Shown here: positions 1 to 7,160 of the stretch, piece by piece
How positions within the stretch are numbered: position 1 is the stretch's first letter
Layout: the number at the start of each line of letters is the position of its first letter
Assembly: GCA_902362375.1 (NCBI GenBank)
Contig: CABIVS010000005.1
Location: 525,450-589,449, forward strand
Length of the DNA stretch: 64,000 nucleotides
Direction: 5' to 3'
Source: Bacteroidaceae bacterium
GTDB taxonomy: Bacteria; Bacteroidota; Bacteroidia; Bacteroidales; Bacteroidaceae
Position numbers and translations under genes: made by a program
The notes under the pieces: generated by a model
Database searches by the model: none
What the model was told of the DNA's origin: nothing
Seen by the model: only the letters and a program-made list of their open reading frames with translations

Positions 1-428
1 CACGCTTTTCAGAAATTATCCACCATATAGCCGATCAGGAAACGAATGACCAAACCAAGGCCGTCCACTTCTTGCAAGAAAAAGGCTACCGGAAAATAGC
101 CATCGTCGGTGCTACCGGAAAACGGGAAGACCACACATTAGGAAATATCAGTTTGTTGCTAGATTATATGAAAAGCGGTATGGAAGTACGAACCGTTACC
201 GATTATGGTATGTTTATTCCCGCCAAAGACACGCAAGCTTTCGCCTCTCATCCGGGACAGCAAGTTTCTATTTTCAATTTCGGAGCGAAAGGATTGCAAG
301 GAGAGGGACTGGTTTATCCTCTTAGTGATTTTACGAATTGGTGGCAAGGAACGCTTAATGAAGCAACAGCTAATGAGTTTACTGTTCATTGTACGGGAGA
401 ATATTTAGTGTTCCTAGCTTCTATATAA
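1..428 (+). CDS. thiN: Thiamine pyrophosphokinase, C-terminal part (5' end outside window)
   Basis: The open frame enters from the left edge (first whole codon at base 3) and stops at 428, so only about 141 C-terminal residues are seen. The enzyme transfers pyrophosphate from ATP to thiamine to make thiamine diphosphate in the cytoplasm. The visible part starts inside the conserved DQxxNDQTK stretch and continues with a GATGKREDHTLGN motif, both typical of the catalytic domain of this family. The C-terminal thiamine-binding beta domain follows, ending in a strand rich in aromatic and Thr residues. It converges with thrC; the gap between them holds a 22-bp periodic repeat array. The start codon and upstream context cannot be judged from this window. 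Confidence 0.9.
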   Translation, partial: RFSEIIHHIADQETNDQTKAVHFLQEKGYRKIAIVGATGKREDHTLGNISLLLDYMKSGMEVRTVTDYGMFIPAKDTQAFASHPGQQVSIFNFGAKGLQGEGLVYPLSDFTNWWQGTLNEATANEFTVHCTGEYLVFLASI

Positions 429-466
429 ACGATATGGCAATTACCCGGTTTATGCCACCCTATTGT

Positions 467-535
467 CACAACTGTGCCACCTTGTTGGCACGACCGTGAC
501 ACTTCGATGGCACAACCGTGCCAACAAGGTGGCAC
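467..535. repeat. 22-bp periodic CACRRCYGTG array with a 19-bp inverted repeat
   Basis: Three copies of a 10-bp dyad, CACAACTGTG (467-476), CACGACCGTG (489-498) and CACAACCGTG (511-520), start exactly 22 bp apart, and a half copy follows at 533. Superimposed on this, 474-492 is perfectly complementary to 517-535 (19 bp), so either strand can form a long hairpin. The array lies between the 3' ends of thiN and thrC, so it could act as a bidirectional terminator, but neither side has a strong T-run. The same 10-bp word at the same spacing recurs at 15412-15487. Confidence 0.85.
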
Positions 536-560
536 AAATTCATTCATAGGAAGAAGAGGA

Positions 561-1862
561 TTAAAGCGTCAACAAGTACTTCTTGAAGTCCGCAAAGTCT
601 TTTGTCATTTGCAAACTTTTCTTCTCGCCTTTCATAAATTCCTGCAATTTGGCAGGGATTTCTACCGCTTCTCCAATAATACTTTCCACTGTTTCGAGGA
701 ACTTGGCAGGATGAGCCGTTTCAAGGAATACACCTGTTTCTCCCTCTTTCAAGCCTTCTACCAACGCACGATATCCACAAGCGCCATGAGGATCAAGGAG
801 ATAACGATGTTCTTTCCAGGTTTCTTTCACCGTTTCGCGGATTTGCTCATCGGTATAAGTTGTTCCTGAAATCTCGGCAGAGATATCAGCGTGTGAACCG
901 CCATATAAATCAAGTACGCGGGCAAAGTTACTCGGATCGCCTACGTCCATAGCATTAGCAATCGTTGCAACAGACGGACGGGGATTATACTTACCAGTCT
1001 GCAGATATTGATAGAAAATATCGTTGCGGTTATTGGCAGCAATGAAACGCTTCACAGGCAATCCCATCTTCTTACCAAACAATCCGGCAGTGATATTTCC
1101 GAAGTTTCCACTAGGCACACAGATCACGGCATTATCGGCTTTTCCGGCACGTTTCAACTGTGCATAAGCATAGAAATAATAGAATGCCTGCGGCAGGAAA
1201 CGGGCTACGTTGATGGAGTTGGCAGAAGTCAATGAAAGGTGTTCATTCAATTCTTTATCCATGAAAGCAGATTTCACCAATGCCTGGCAATCATCAAACG
1301 TTCCGTCCACTTCGAGCGCAGTGATATTCTGTCCGAGCGTAGTGAATTGCTTCTCCTGTATTTCGCTCACTTTTCCTTTCGGATAAAGCACATACACATG
1401 AATACCTTCCACACCGAGGAAGCCGTTGGCAACAGCGCTTCCCGTATCACCGGAAGTAGCTACCAATACATTGACATTCTTCTGTCCTTCTTTCTTAATG
1501 AAGTATCCCAAGAGACGTGCCATGAAACGACCGCCTACATCTTTAAATGCTAACGTCGGTCCGTGGAATAGTTCAAGTGAGTAGATGTTATCTGCCACCT
1601 TAACCAAAGGTACATCGAAACTTAATGTATCATATACAATCTGTTTCAGCGTATCGGCAGGAATATCCTCACCGAAGAAAGCATCGGCTACGCGATAAGC
1701 AATTTCCTGAAAGGATAAACTATCAATCGTATCGTAAAAGTCCTGTGGAAGAGGTTTGATAGACATAGGCATAAACAGCCCTTTGTCGGCAGCAAGCCCT
1801 TTTACCACCGCTTCTTGCAGTGAGGCAACAGGTGCTTGTTTATTCGTACTATAATATTTCAT
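561..1862 (-). CDS. thrC: Threonine synthase
   Basis: PLP enzyme that converts O-phosphohomoserine to threonine, the last step of threonine synthesis, in the cytoplasm. The 433-residue product has the normal length. The N-terminus (MKYYSTNKQAPVASLQEAV) is typical of the short bacterial and plant-like class. The PLP lysine lies in HGPTLAFKDVGGRFMARLL, near residue 110, and the glycine-rich phosphate-binding loop appears as ATSGDTGSAVA and CVPSGNFGN. It is the third gene of a leftward thrA / phosphoglycerate-mutase-like / thrC operon, starting 13 bp after its upstream neighbour, so it is almost certainly cotranscribed and subject to the leader before thrA. The start is well placed, with no longer alternative that respects the upstream gene. 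Confidence 0.96.
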   Translation of the reverse strand: MKYYSTNKQAPVASLQEAVVKGLAADKGLFMPMSIKPLPQDFYDTIDSLSFQEIAYRVADAFFGEDIPADTLKQIVYDTLSFDVPLVKVADNIYSLELFHGPTLAFKDVGGRFMARLLGYFIKKEGQKNVNVLVATSGDTGSAVANGFLGVEGIHVYVLYPKGKVSEIQEKQFTTLGQNITALEVDGTFDDCQALVKSAFMDKELNEHLSLTSANSINVARFLPQAFYYFYAYAQLKRAGKADNAVICVPSGNFGNITAGLFGKKMGLPVKRFIAANNRNDIFYQYLQTGKYNPRPSVATIANAMDVGDPSNFARVLDLYGGSHADISAEISGTTYTDEQIRETVKETWKEHRYLLDPHGACGYRALVEGLKEGETGVFLETAHPAKFLETVESIIGEAVEIPAKLQEFMKGEKKSLQMTKDFADFKKYLLTL

Positions 1863-1875
1863 AATCTGTGGTGAC

Positions 1876-3084
1876 TTATTTCATGAATTCTTTTATAAAC
1901 TCGTCTTCTTTCAGAAGTCCGTAACTACCGTTGCAAGCGGCTACTTCATCATACGTCTGCACTTCGTCCGGCTCGATACCCGGATACCAGATAAGGAACG
2001 GAATGGGATCGGATGTATGGGTACGAAGCTCACAGGGAGTAGGATGATCGGGCAATACAGCGATGGCTACCGGTTCGTCCCAATCTTTCACTGCTTCGTA
2101 GATAGGACCTACGGCACGTTTATCGAGATTCTCGATAGTGAGAAGTTTCAAGTCGATGTCTCCCTCGTGTCCGGCTTCATCACTGGCTTCGATATGCAGA
2201 TAAACAAAATCATCCGTCTTCAATGCTTCCAAGGCAGCGGCCACTTTGTTTTCGTAGTTCGTATTATAAAGTCCGGTGGCTCCCTCTACTGCGATGCGAC
2301 GTAAATCAGCATAGTAACCGATTCCGTTTATCAGATCGACAGCCGAGATGACCGCTCCTTTTTTTACCTGCGGGAAAGTCTCGGAGAAAGTAGGCATCTG
2401 CGGACGGTAACCGGGGCTCCAAGGCCAAATACTGTTCGCAGGATCTTTACCTTCTGCCATACGTTTCAGGTTCAACGGATGATCTTTCAGCAGTTCCTGT
2501 GATTTCAGAATCAGGTCGTTAATCAGATCTGCCGTTTCTTGCGCTTCCGGAACCAATGGTTTCACCATCAACGGACGGAAAGGTTTTAAAGGTACATCAT
2601 GCGGAGGGGTACAATCCAGTTCTTTATTACCTCCCTTGATAACCAACAGATGGCGGTACTGAACTCCTGTGTGGAAACGTACGCGGTCATTGCCCAGTTT
2701 TTCTTGCAGATATTGAATCAATACATCCGCTTCTTCCGTAGATATATGTCCGGAGGAGTGATTCTTCAGAATTTCTCCTTCCACACAAATCAAATTACAG
2801 CGCATTGCCATCTCGCCCGGTTTCAGATCCACACCGATACTGGCAGCTTCCAGCGGTCCGCGACCTTCATATACCTTTGGCAAATTATATCCCAACACGG
2901 ACATATTGGCAACTTCACTACCCGGATGGAAACCTTCCGCCACAGTAATCAGGCGGCCGTTACGTCCCATGCGGGCTAGCTTATCCATATAAGGCGTCTT
3001 TGCATATTGCAGGAGCGTCTTGTCCCCTAATGACTTCACAGGCCAATCGGCCATTCCGTCTCCCAATATGATGATATGCTTCAT
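1876..3084 (-). CDS. Phosphoglycerate mutase-like protein, probable homoserine kinase
   Basis: 402 residues of the cofactor-independent phosphoglycerate mutase/alkaline phosphatase superfamily (ApgM-type, COG3635). The N-terminal metal site (ILGDGMADWP), the nucleophile serine region (GSEVANMSVLGYN), HIEASDEAGHEGD and the C-terminal LPDHPTPCELRTHT metal ligands are all present, so it looks catalytic. It sits between thrA and thrC, exactly where homoserine kinase is needed, and no GHMP-type thrB is seen in the window. From family knowledge, this clade in threonine operons has been proposed to be the missing homoserine kinase (TIGR02535), so phosphorylation of homoserine is the likeliest role. 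Phosphoglycerate mutase activity remains the alternative. It starts about 100 bp after thrA, across a short inverted repeat. Confidence 0.85.
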   Translation of the reverse strand: MKHIIILGDGMADWPVKSLGDKTLLQYAKTPYMDKLARMGRNGRLITVAEGFHPGSEVANMSVLGYNLPKVYEGRGPLEAASIGVDLKPGEMAMRCNLICVEGEILKNHSSGHISTEEADVLIQYLQEKLGNDRVRFHTGVQYRHLLVIKGGNKELDCTPPHDVPLKPFRPLMVKPLVPEAQETADLINDLILKSQELLKDHPLNLKRMAEGKDPANSIWPWSPGYRPQMPTFSETFPQVKKGAVISAVDLINGIGYYADLRRIAVEGATGLYNTNYENKVAAALEALKTDDFVYLHIEASDEAGHEGDIDLKLLTIENLDKRAVGPIYEAVKDWDEPVAIAVLPDHPTPCELRTHTSDPIPFLIWYPGIEPDEVQTYDEVAACNGSYGLLKEDEFIKEFMK

Positions 3085-3087
3085 AAA

Positions 3088-3180
3088 TTGAAAATTGAGA
3101 ATTGAGAATTAAAAAATGAAAGAAAGCCTAAGATCCGTTTCGGAATGGTATTTCTCAATTTTTAATTCTCAATTTTTAAT
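3088..3180. repeat. Inverted ATTGAGAATTRAAAA repeat between thrA and its downstream gene
   Basis: The left arm (about 3088-3118) contains AAAATTGAGAATTGAGAATT. The right arm (about 3151-3180) is its approximate reverse complement, with CTCAATTTTTAATTCTCAA. The ~35-bp centre is unique. The transcript would form an AU-rich hairpin inside the thr operon, which could protect an mRNA end or cause partial termination. Each arm is itself a short tandem of a GAGAATT-type word. Confidence 0.75.
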
Positions 3181-3183
3181 TTA

Positions 3184-5619
3184 TTAAACGTTTGCGATGC
3201 TCATGATGTCGGCAAATACTCCGGCAGCCGTTACGCCGGCACCGGCACCGTATCCTTGAATCATCATCGGATATTCTTTATAGCGTTCCGTAGTGAGCAG
3301 GATAATATTGTTACTGCCTTCCAGACCGTAGAACGGATGGTTGGCTCCTACTTCCTGCAGGCCGACGGAGGCTTTTCCATTCTCCAGTTTGGCAACGAAG
3401 CGCCAGTGTTTGTTTTCTTTTTCCAATACCTGGCGACGGGCTTCAAAGTCTGCATCGAGACTTGGAACACGTTTCCAGAAATCTTCGAGAGAACCTTCGA
3501 AGAAGTCATTCGGTACAAAGAGGTTCTTTTCAACATCTTCCTGTTCCAGACGGTAGCCGGCTTCACGTGCCAGAATCACTAGTTTACGGATCACATCTTT
3601 TCCGCTCAAGTCAATGCGTGGGTCCGGTTCAGAGTAGCGTTCTTCCTGTGCCATTTTGATGGTACGGCTGAAAGGAATATCGGCACTGATTTTATTAAAT
3701 ATATAGTTCAGCGTACCGGAAAGCACCGCTTCAATCTTCAGAATCTTGTCACCGCTATGAATCAGGTCATTAATTGTATTGATGATCGGAAGACCTGCAC
3801 CTACGTTGGTTTCGAACAGATACTTCACACCACGTTGGCGGGCAATCGTTTTCAGTTCACGGTAGTTTTCATAAGCGGAAGAAGCCGCAATCTTGTTGGC
3901 TGCTACCACAGAGATATTGTGTTGCAGGAAATCTTTGTAAAGCGATGCTATGTCAGCACTGGCCGTACAGTCTACAAATACGGAATTAAAGATATTCATT
4001 CCGATAATCTCGTCGCGGATGGTTTGCAGGCTGCTGTCCTTGCCCTTTTCCAGCAGTTCTTCACGGAAGTTGGCAAGGTCGAAACCTTCACGGCTGAACA
4101 TTGCCTTGGAAGCATCAATGATACCTACCACATGAAGTTTCAGTCCGTTTTCCATCATCAGCTTCTGTTGCTGGCAACGAATCTGTTCTACCAAGCTGCC
4201 ACCTACCGTACCGACACCACAAATAAAGAGGTTCAATACCTGATATTCGGAGAGGAAGAAAGAGTCGTGGATTACGTTCAATGATTTACGCAAGGATTTG
4301 AAATCGACAACAAAAGAGATATTGGTTTCCGAAGCTCCCTGTGCGCAAGCGATAACGTTGATACCATTACGTCCCAGTGTACCGAAAAGTTTACCTGCGA
4401 TACCCGGTGTATGTTTCATGTTCTCACCTACGATAGCCACTGTTGCCAGATTTCTTTCCGCCAGAATCGGAGAAATCTCGCCCATCTCTATCTCTTTCGC
4501 AAATTCCTCGTTCAGCACTTCACAAGCCAGGTCGGCATCGGCATTACGCACACCGATAGAGGTACTGTTTTCCGAGGAAGCCTGTGACACGAGGAATACG
4601 CTGATTCCGTTCTTTGCCAATGCTTTAAAGATACGGTAGTTCACACCGATCACACCTACCATGCCAAGCCCTTGAACAGTAATCAGGCTTGTGTCGTTGA
4701 TGGAGGAAATACCCTTGATAGCCTTGCTCTGCGGATTGGAAACTTCTTGTTTGATAACCGTTCCCACTCCATCCGGGTTGAATGTATTCTTTATTAGAAT
4801 AGGGATATTCTTGTGACATACGGGATAGATAGTCGGCGGATAAACCACCTTTGCGCCGAAGTTACAAAGTTCGGTCGCTTCTACGTAACTCAATTCCGTA
4901 ATGGTATAAGCAGTCGAAATGACACGTGGATCAGCCGTCATAAATCCGTCTACGTCTGTCCAGATTTCCAAGCTTGCCGCATCCAGCGCCGCAGCAATAA
5001 TGGCAGCCGTATAGTCCGAGCCACCGCGTCCGAGGTTCGTCACATCCCCTGTTGTTTTATCCGAAGAGATGAATCCCGGTACCAGTGCTACTTTAGGAAT
5101 AGAATGGAAAGCCTCTTTCACCAGTTTATTAGTCAATTCTGTATCCAGCGTGTGCTTGCTATGTTTTCTTTCCGTCTTGATAAAAGTGCGCGAATCAAAC
5201 CATTTTGCTCCCTCAATCAGTTCGGTGACGATGATCGATGAAAGGCGTTCACCATAGCTGACGATTGTATCCGAAGTCTTCGGAGAAAGGTCTTTAATCA
5301 GGTAAATTCCCTGAAAGATGTCCTTCAATTCGTTCAGCAGCTCGCCAACCTGACGTTGCAACGATACTTGCTTTTCTCCGGCAGGAATCACCTCCTTAAT
5401 CATCTCCACATGACGGTAAACGATTTCACGGAACTCACCCTCATAGGCTGAATCTCCCACTGCCGCCATCTTCGATGTATTTATCAATTTGTCAGTGATG
5501 CCTCCCAATGCGGAAACAACTACGATTACCGGCTCATTTGCCGACTCTACAATTCTCTTTACGCTTAAAATGCTGTTCACGGAACCTACGGATGTTCCGC
5601 CGAATTTCATTACTTTCAT
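3184..5619 (-). CDS. thrA: Bifunctional aspartate kinase / homoserine dehydrogenase I
   Basis: 811-residue fusion that catalyses the first and third steps from aspartate to homoserine. The N-terminal kinase begins with KVMKFGGTSVGS and carries the LGRGGSDYTAA substrate motif near residue 200. Two ACT-like regulatory segments follow (roughly 310-450; ITVQGLGMVGVIG and ATVAIVGENMKHTPG). The homoserine dehydrogenase part begins at the NADP loop GVGTVGGSL, near residue 465, and includes AANKIAAS and the GTLNYI segment. Length and order match enterobacterial ThrA. It is the first enzyme gene of the threonine operon. Its ~200-nt leader carries a Thr-rich small ORF and a terminator-like stem, so transcription attenuation by threonyl-tRNA is likely; the ACT domains suggest feedback inhibition too. 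Confidence 0.97.
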   Translation of the reverse strand: MKVMKFGGTSVGSVNSILSVKRIVESANEPVIVVVSALGGITDKLINTSKMAAVGDSAYEGEFREIVYRHVEMIKEVIPAGEKQVSLQRQVGELLNELKDIFQGIYLIKDLSPKTSDTIVSYGERLSSIIVTELIEGAKWFDSRTFIKTERKHSKHTLDTELTNKLVKEAFHSIPKVALVPGFISSDKTTGDVTNLGRGGSDYTAAIIAAALDAASLEIWTDVDGFMTADPRVISTAYTITELSYVEATELCNFGAKVVYPPTIYPVCHKNIPILIKNTFNPDGVGTVIKQEVSNPQSKAIKGISSINDTSLITVQGLGMVGVIGVNYRIFKALAKNGISVFLVSQASSENSTSIGVRNADADLACEVLNEEFAKEIEMGEISPILAERNLATVAIVGENMKHTPGIAGKLFGTLGRNGINVIACAQGASETNISFVVDFKSLRKSLNVIHDSFFLSEYQVLNLFICGVGTVGGSLVEQIRCQQQKLMMENGLKLHVVGIIDASKAMFSREGFDLANFREELLEKGKDSSLQTIRDEIIGMNIFNSVFVDCTASADIASLYKDFLQHNISVVAANKIAASSAYENYRELKTIARQRGVKYLFETNVGAGLPIINTINDLIHSGDKILKIEAVLSGTLNYIFNKISADIPFSRTIKMAQEERYSEPDPRIDLSGKDVIRKLVILAREAGYRLEQEDVEKNLFVPNDFFEGSLEDFWKRVPSLDADFEARRQVLEKENKHWRFVAKLENGKASVGLQEVGANHPFYGLEGSNNIILLTTERYKEYPMMIQGYGAGAGVTAAGVFADIMSIANV

Positions 5620-5740
5620 GAAGATACTTATTTAAATGCAATGTCCTGCAGTTTGCTTTTTACAGAACGATTGGTTGTTTACGAATAAAATTGAATTTGA
5701 ATTTTGCCTGCTTATACAAGCGTGAATCACGTAGATACAC

Positions 5741-5802
5741 AAAAACTATCCATTAACCCCTAAGGGTCATGGTACACATGGATGTGACTGTATGCGGATA
5801 GT
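5741..5802 (-). promoter_or_regulatory. Candidate threonine attenuator (terminator stem overlapping leader ORF)
   Basis: On the minus strand ACTATCC (5802 to 5796) is perfectly complementary to GGATAGT (5751 to 5745), which is followed at once by four more T residues (5744-5741): an intrinsic-terminator layout. The enclosed segment contains smaller dyads (CACATCCATGTG; CCCTTAGGGG). The 5' arm lies in leader codons 4-6 (Tyr-Tyr-Pro), just ahead of the Thr codons. A ribosome stalled on Thr codons would cover the 5' arm and allow read-through into thrA. The pairing is seen in the sequence; the mechanism is inferred. Confidence 0.6.
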
Positions 5803-5812
5803 ACTTCATCAT
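5753..5812 (-). CDS. Threonine-rich leader peptide (19 aa) upstream of thrA
   Basis: A small open frame starts ATGATG at 5812 and stops TAA at 5753. It encodes 19 residues, four of them Thr (codons 8, 10, 14 and 16; ACA, ACA, ACC, ACC) in the run HTVTSMCTMT. It begins about 30 nt after the expected transcription start of a -7 box at 5849-5856, has an AAGGA-like sequence upstream, and overlaps the terminator-like stem at 5745-5802. Thr enrichment in the leader of a threonine operon is the hallmark of attenuation leaders such as E. coli thrL, although this peptide has no Ile run. No homology is claimed; the call rests on position, codon content and the overlapping stem. Confidence 0.65.
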   Translation of the reverse strand: MMKYYPHTVTSMCTMTLRG

Positions 5813-5848
5813 AGTCCTTGTTTCTACTCTTGTTTTTGATAAGTGTCG

Positions 5849-5856
5849 CAAAAGTA
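5849..5856 (-). promoter_or_regulatory. Bacteroides-type -7 box for the thr leader/operon
   Basis: The minus strand reads TACTTTTG followed by C, a perfect match to TAnnTTTG. The predicted start (about 5841) lies roughly 30 nt before the leader ATG and 220 nt before thrA. No clear TTTG -33 box is seen at the ideal spacing. Confidence 0.7.
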
Positions 5857-5986
5857 ATAATAAAAACGTTCAATCTATCACTTTTTTCGGTTTTTTTCTG
5901 ATAAAAAGAATCTTCCGCCTTTTCTTTATCCGGTCATTCGCCTTTACTTTTATGACATTTTGTTACTTATTTATCAAATCTATTCT

Positions 5987-5994
5987 TATATTTG
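5987..5994 (+). promoter_or_regulatory. -7 box for the asparaginase gene
   Basis: TATATTTG followed by C matches TAnnTTTG. A TTTG at 5959-5962 may be a -33 box, though the 24-nt spacing is long. The predicted transcript start (about 6002) is downstream of the in-frame ATG at 5952, which therefore cannot be the start; the ATG at 6021 fits. Confidence 0.7.
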
Positions 5995-6020
5995 CGAAAA
6001 CAATCGCACAAAATCAGCTT

Positions 6021-7058
6021 ATGAACCCATTAAATACTTCCGTATTGTTAATATACACCGGTGGAACAATTGGTATGATTGAGAATGCCGCGACAGGTGC
6101 TCTGGAGAACTTTAACTTCGAGCAACTGCAAAAGTATATCCCCGAACTGCAAAAGTTCAATTTCCCAATTGACACCTATCAGTTTGATCCTCCGATGGAT
6201 TCGTCGGATATGGAACCGGATATGTGGCGGAAGCTGGTACGCATTATTCATGACAACTACAATCGTTACCACGGCTTCGTCATCCTGCACGGAACGGACA
6301 CGATGGCTTATACCGCTTCCGCACTAAGTTTTATGCTGGAAGGACTGGACAAACCTGTTATCCTCACAGGCTCACAGCTTCCCATCGGCGTACTCCGCAC
6401 GGACGGAAAGGAAAATCTGATGACCAGTATCGAGATTGCCATCGCACGAAACAAGGAAGGAAGGGCGCTAGTGCCGGAAGTATGCATCTTCTTTGAAAAT
6501 CACCTGATGCGGGGAAACCGTACAACAAAGATGAATGCGGAAAACTTCAACGCGTTCCGTTCTTTCAATTATCCGGTATTGGCGGAAGCGGGAATCCATA
6601 TTAAATATAATAATGTGCAGATTCACGGAAATGGGGAAGAGCGGGAATTGAAACCGCACTATTTGCTGGATACCAATATAGTGGTACTGAAGCTCTTTCC
6701 GGGCATCCAGGAAAATGTAATTGCCACCATTCTGGGGATTGAAGGTTTAAAGGCGGTGGTGCTCGAAACATACGGCTCGGGGAATGCTCCCCGGAAGGAA
6801 TGGTTTATACGCCGGCTCTGTCAGGCGAGTGAGCGTGGAATTGTGATTGTCAACGTGACACAATGCAGCGCAGGAATGGTAGAAATGGAACGTTACGAAA
6901 CGGGATATCAGTTGTTGCAGGCAGGCGTTGTCTCCGGATATGACAGTACAACAGAATCGGCAGTCACCAAATTAATGTTCTTACTGGGACATGGATATAC
7001 CCCGGATGAGGTACGCGACCGGATGAACCGTTCGATAGCAGGAGAGATAACGCTGTAA
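6021..7058 (+). CDS. ansA: L-asparaginase, type I
   Basis: Hydrolyses L-asparagine to aspartate and ammonia. The 345-residue form starting at 6021 is preferred over an in-frame ATG at 5952, because a -7 box lies between the two and because the family begins just before the catalytic motif. The first threonine motif is YTGGTIGMIEN (about residues 12-22) and the second is HGTDTMAYTASALSFML (about residue 90), giving both catalytic Thr and the Asp. There is no signal peptide, as expected of the cytoplasmic type I enzyme. It diverges from the thr operon, which also depends on aspartate, but the two promoters are separate. Confidence 0.93.
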   Translation: MNPLNTSVLLIYTGGTIGMIENAATGALENFNFEQLQKYIPELQKFNFPIDTYQFDPPMDSSDMEPDMWRKLVRIIHDNYNRYHGFVILHGTDTMAYTASALSFMLEGLDKPVILTGSQLPIGVLRTDGKENLMTSIEIAIARNKEGRALVPEVCIFFENHLMRGNRTTKMNAENFNAFRSFNYPVLAEAGIHIKYNNVQIHGNGEERELKPHYLLDTNIVVLKLFPGIQENVIATILGIEGLKAVVLETYGSGNAPRKEWFIRRLCQASERGIVIVNVTQCSAGMVEMERYETGYQLLQAGVVSGYDSTTESAVTKLMFLLGHGYTPDEVRDRMNRSIAGEITL

Positions 7059-7064
7059 TCTTCT

Positions 7065-7122
7065 ATTTGTTTTATACGTTGAACAGATTTAATCTGAATT
7101 TGTTTTGCACGTTGAACAAATT
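7065..7122 (+). repeat. Two 25-bp direct repeats at 33-bp period upstream of the AAA ATPase gene
   Basis: 7065-7089 and 7098-7122 match at 22 of 25 positions; the shared core is ACGTTGAACA followed by RATT. The second copy ends 5 bp before the -7 box at 7128-7135. That position suits a tandem operator controlling the ATPase gene. No binding protein can be named. Confidence 0.7.
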
Positions 7123-7127
7123 ATGTC

Positions 7128-7135
7128 TATTTTTG
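7128..7135 (+). promoter_or_regulatory. -7 box for the AAA ATPase gene
   Basis: TATTTTTG matches TAnnTTTG and lies 25 bp before the ATG at 7161. It directly follows the direct repeats at 7065-7122. Confidence 0.6.
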
Positions 7136-7160
7136 TCTTCCATAGAAAACATATTAAGAT

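Noticed and set aside
474..869. Rightward 131-codon open frame
   Set aside because: It is antisense to thrC and starts inside the repeat array; no signal, domain or ribosome site supports it.
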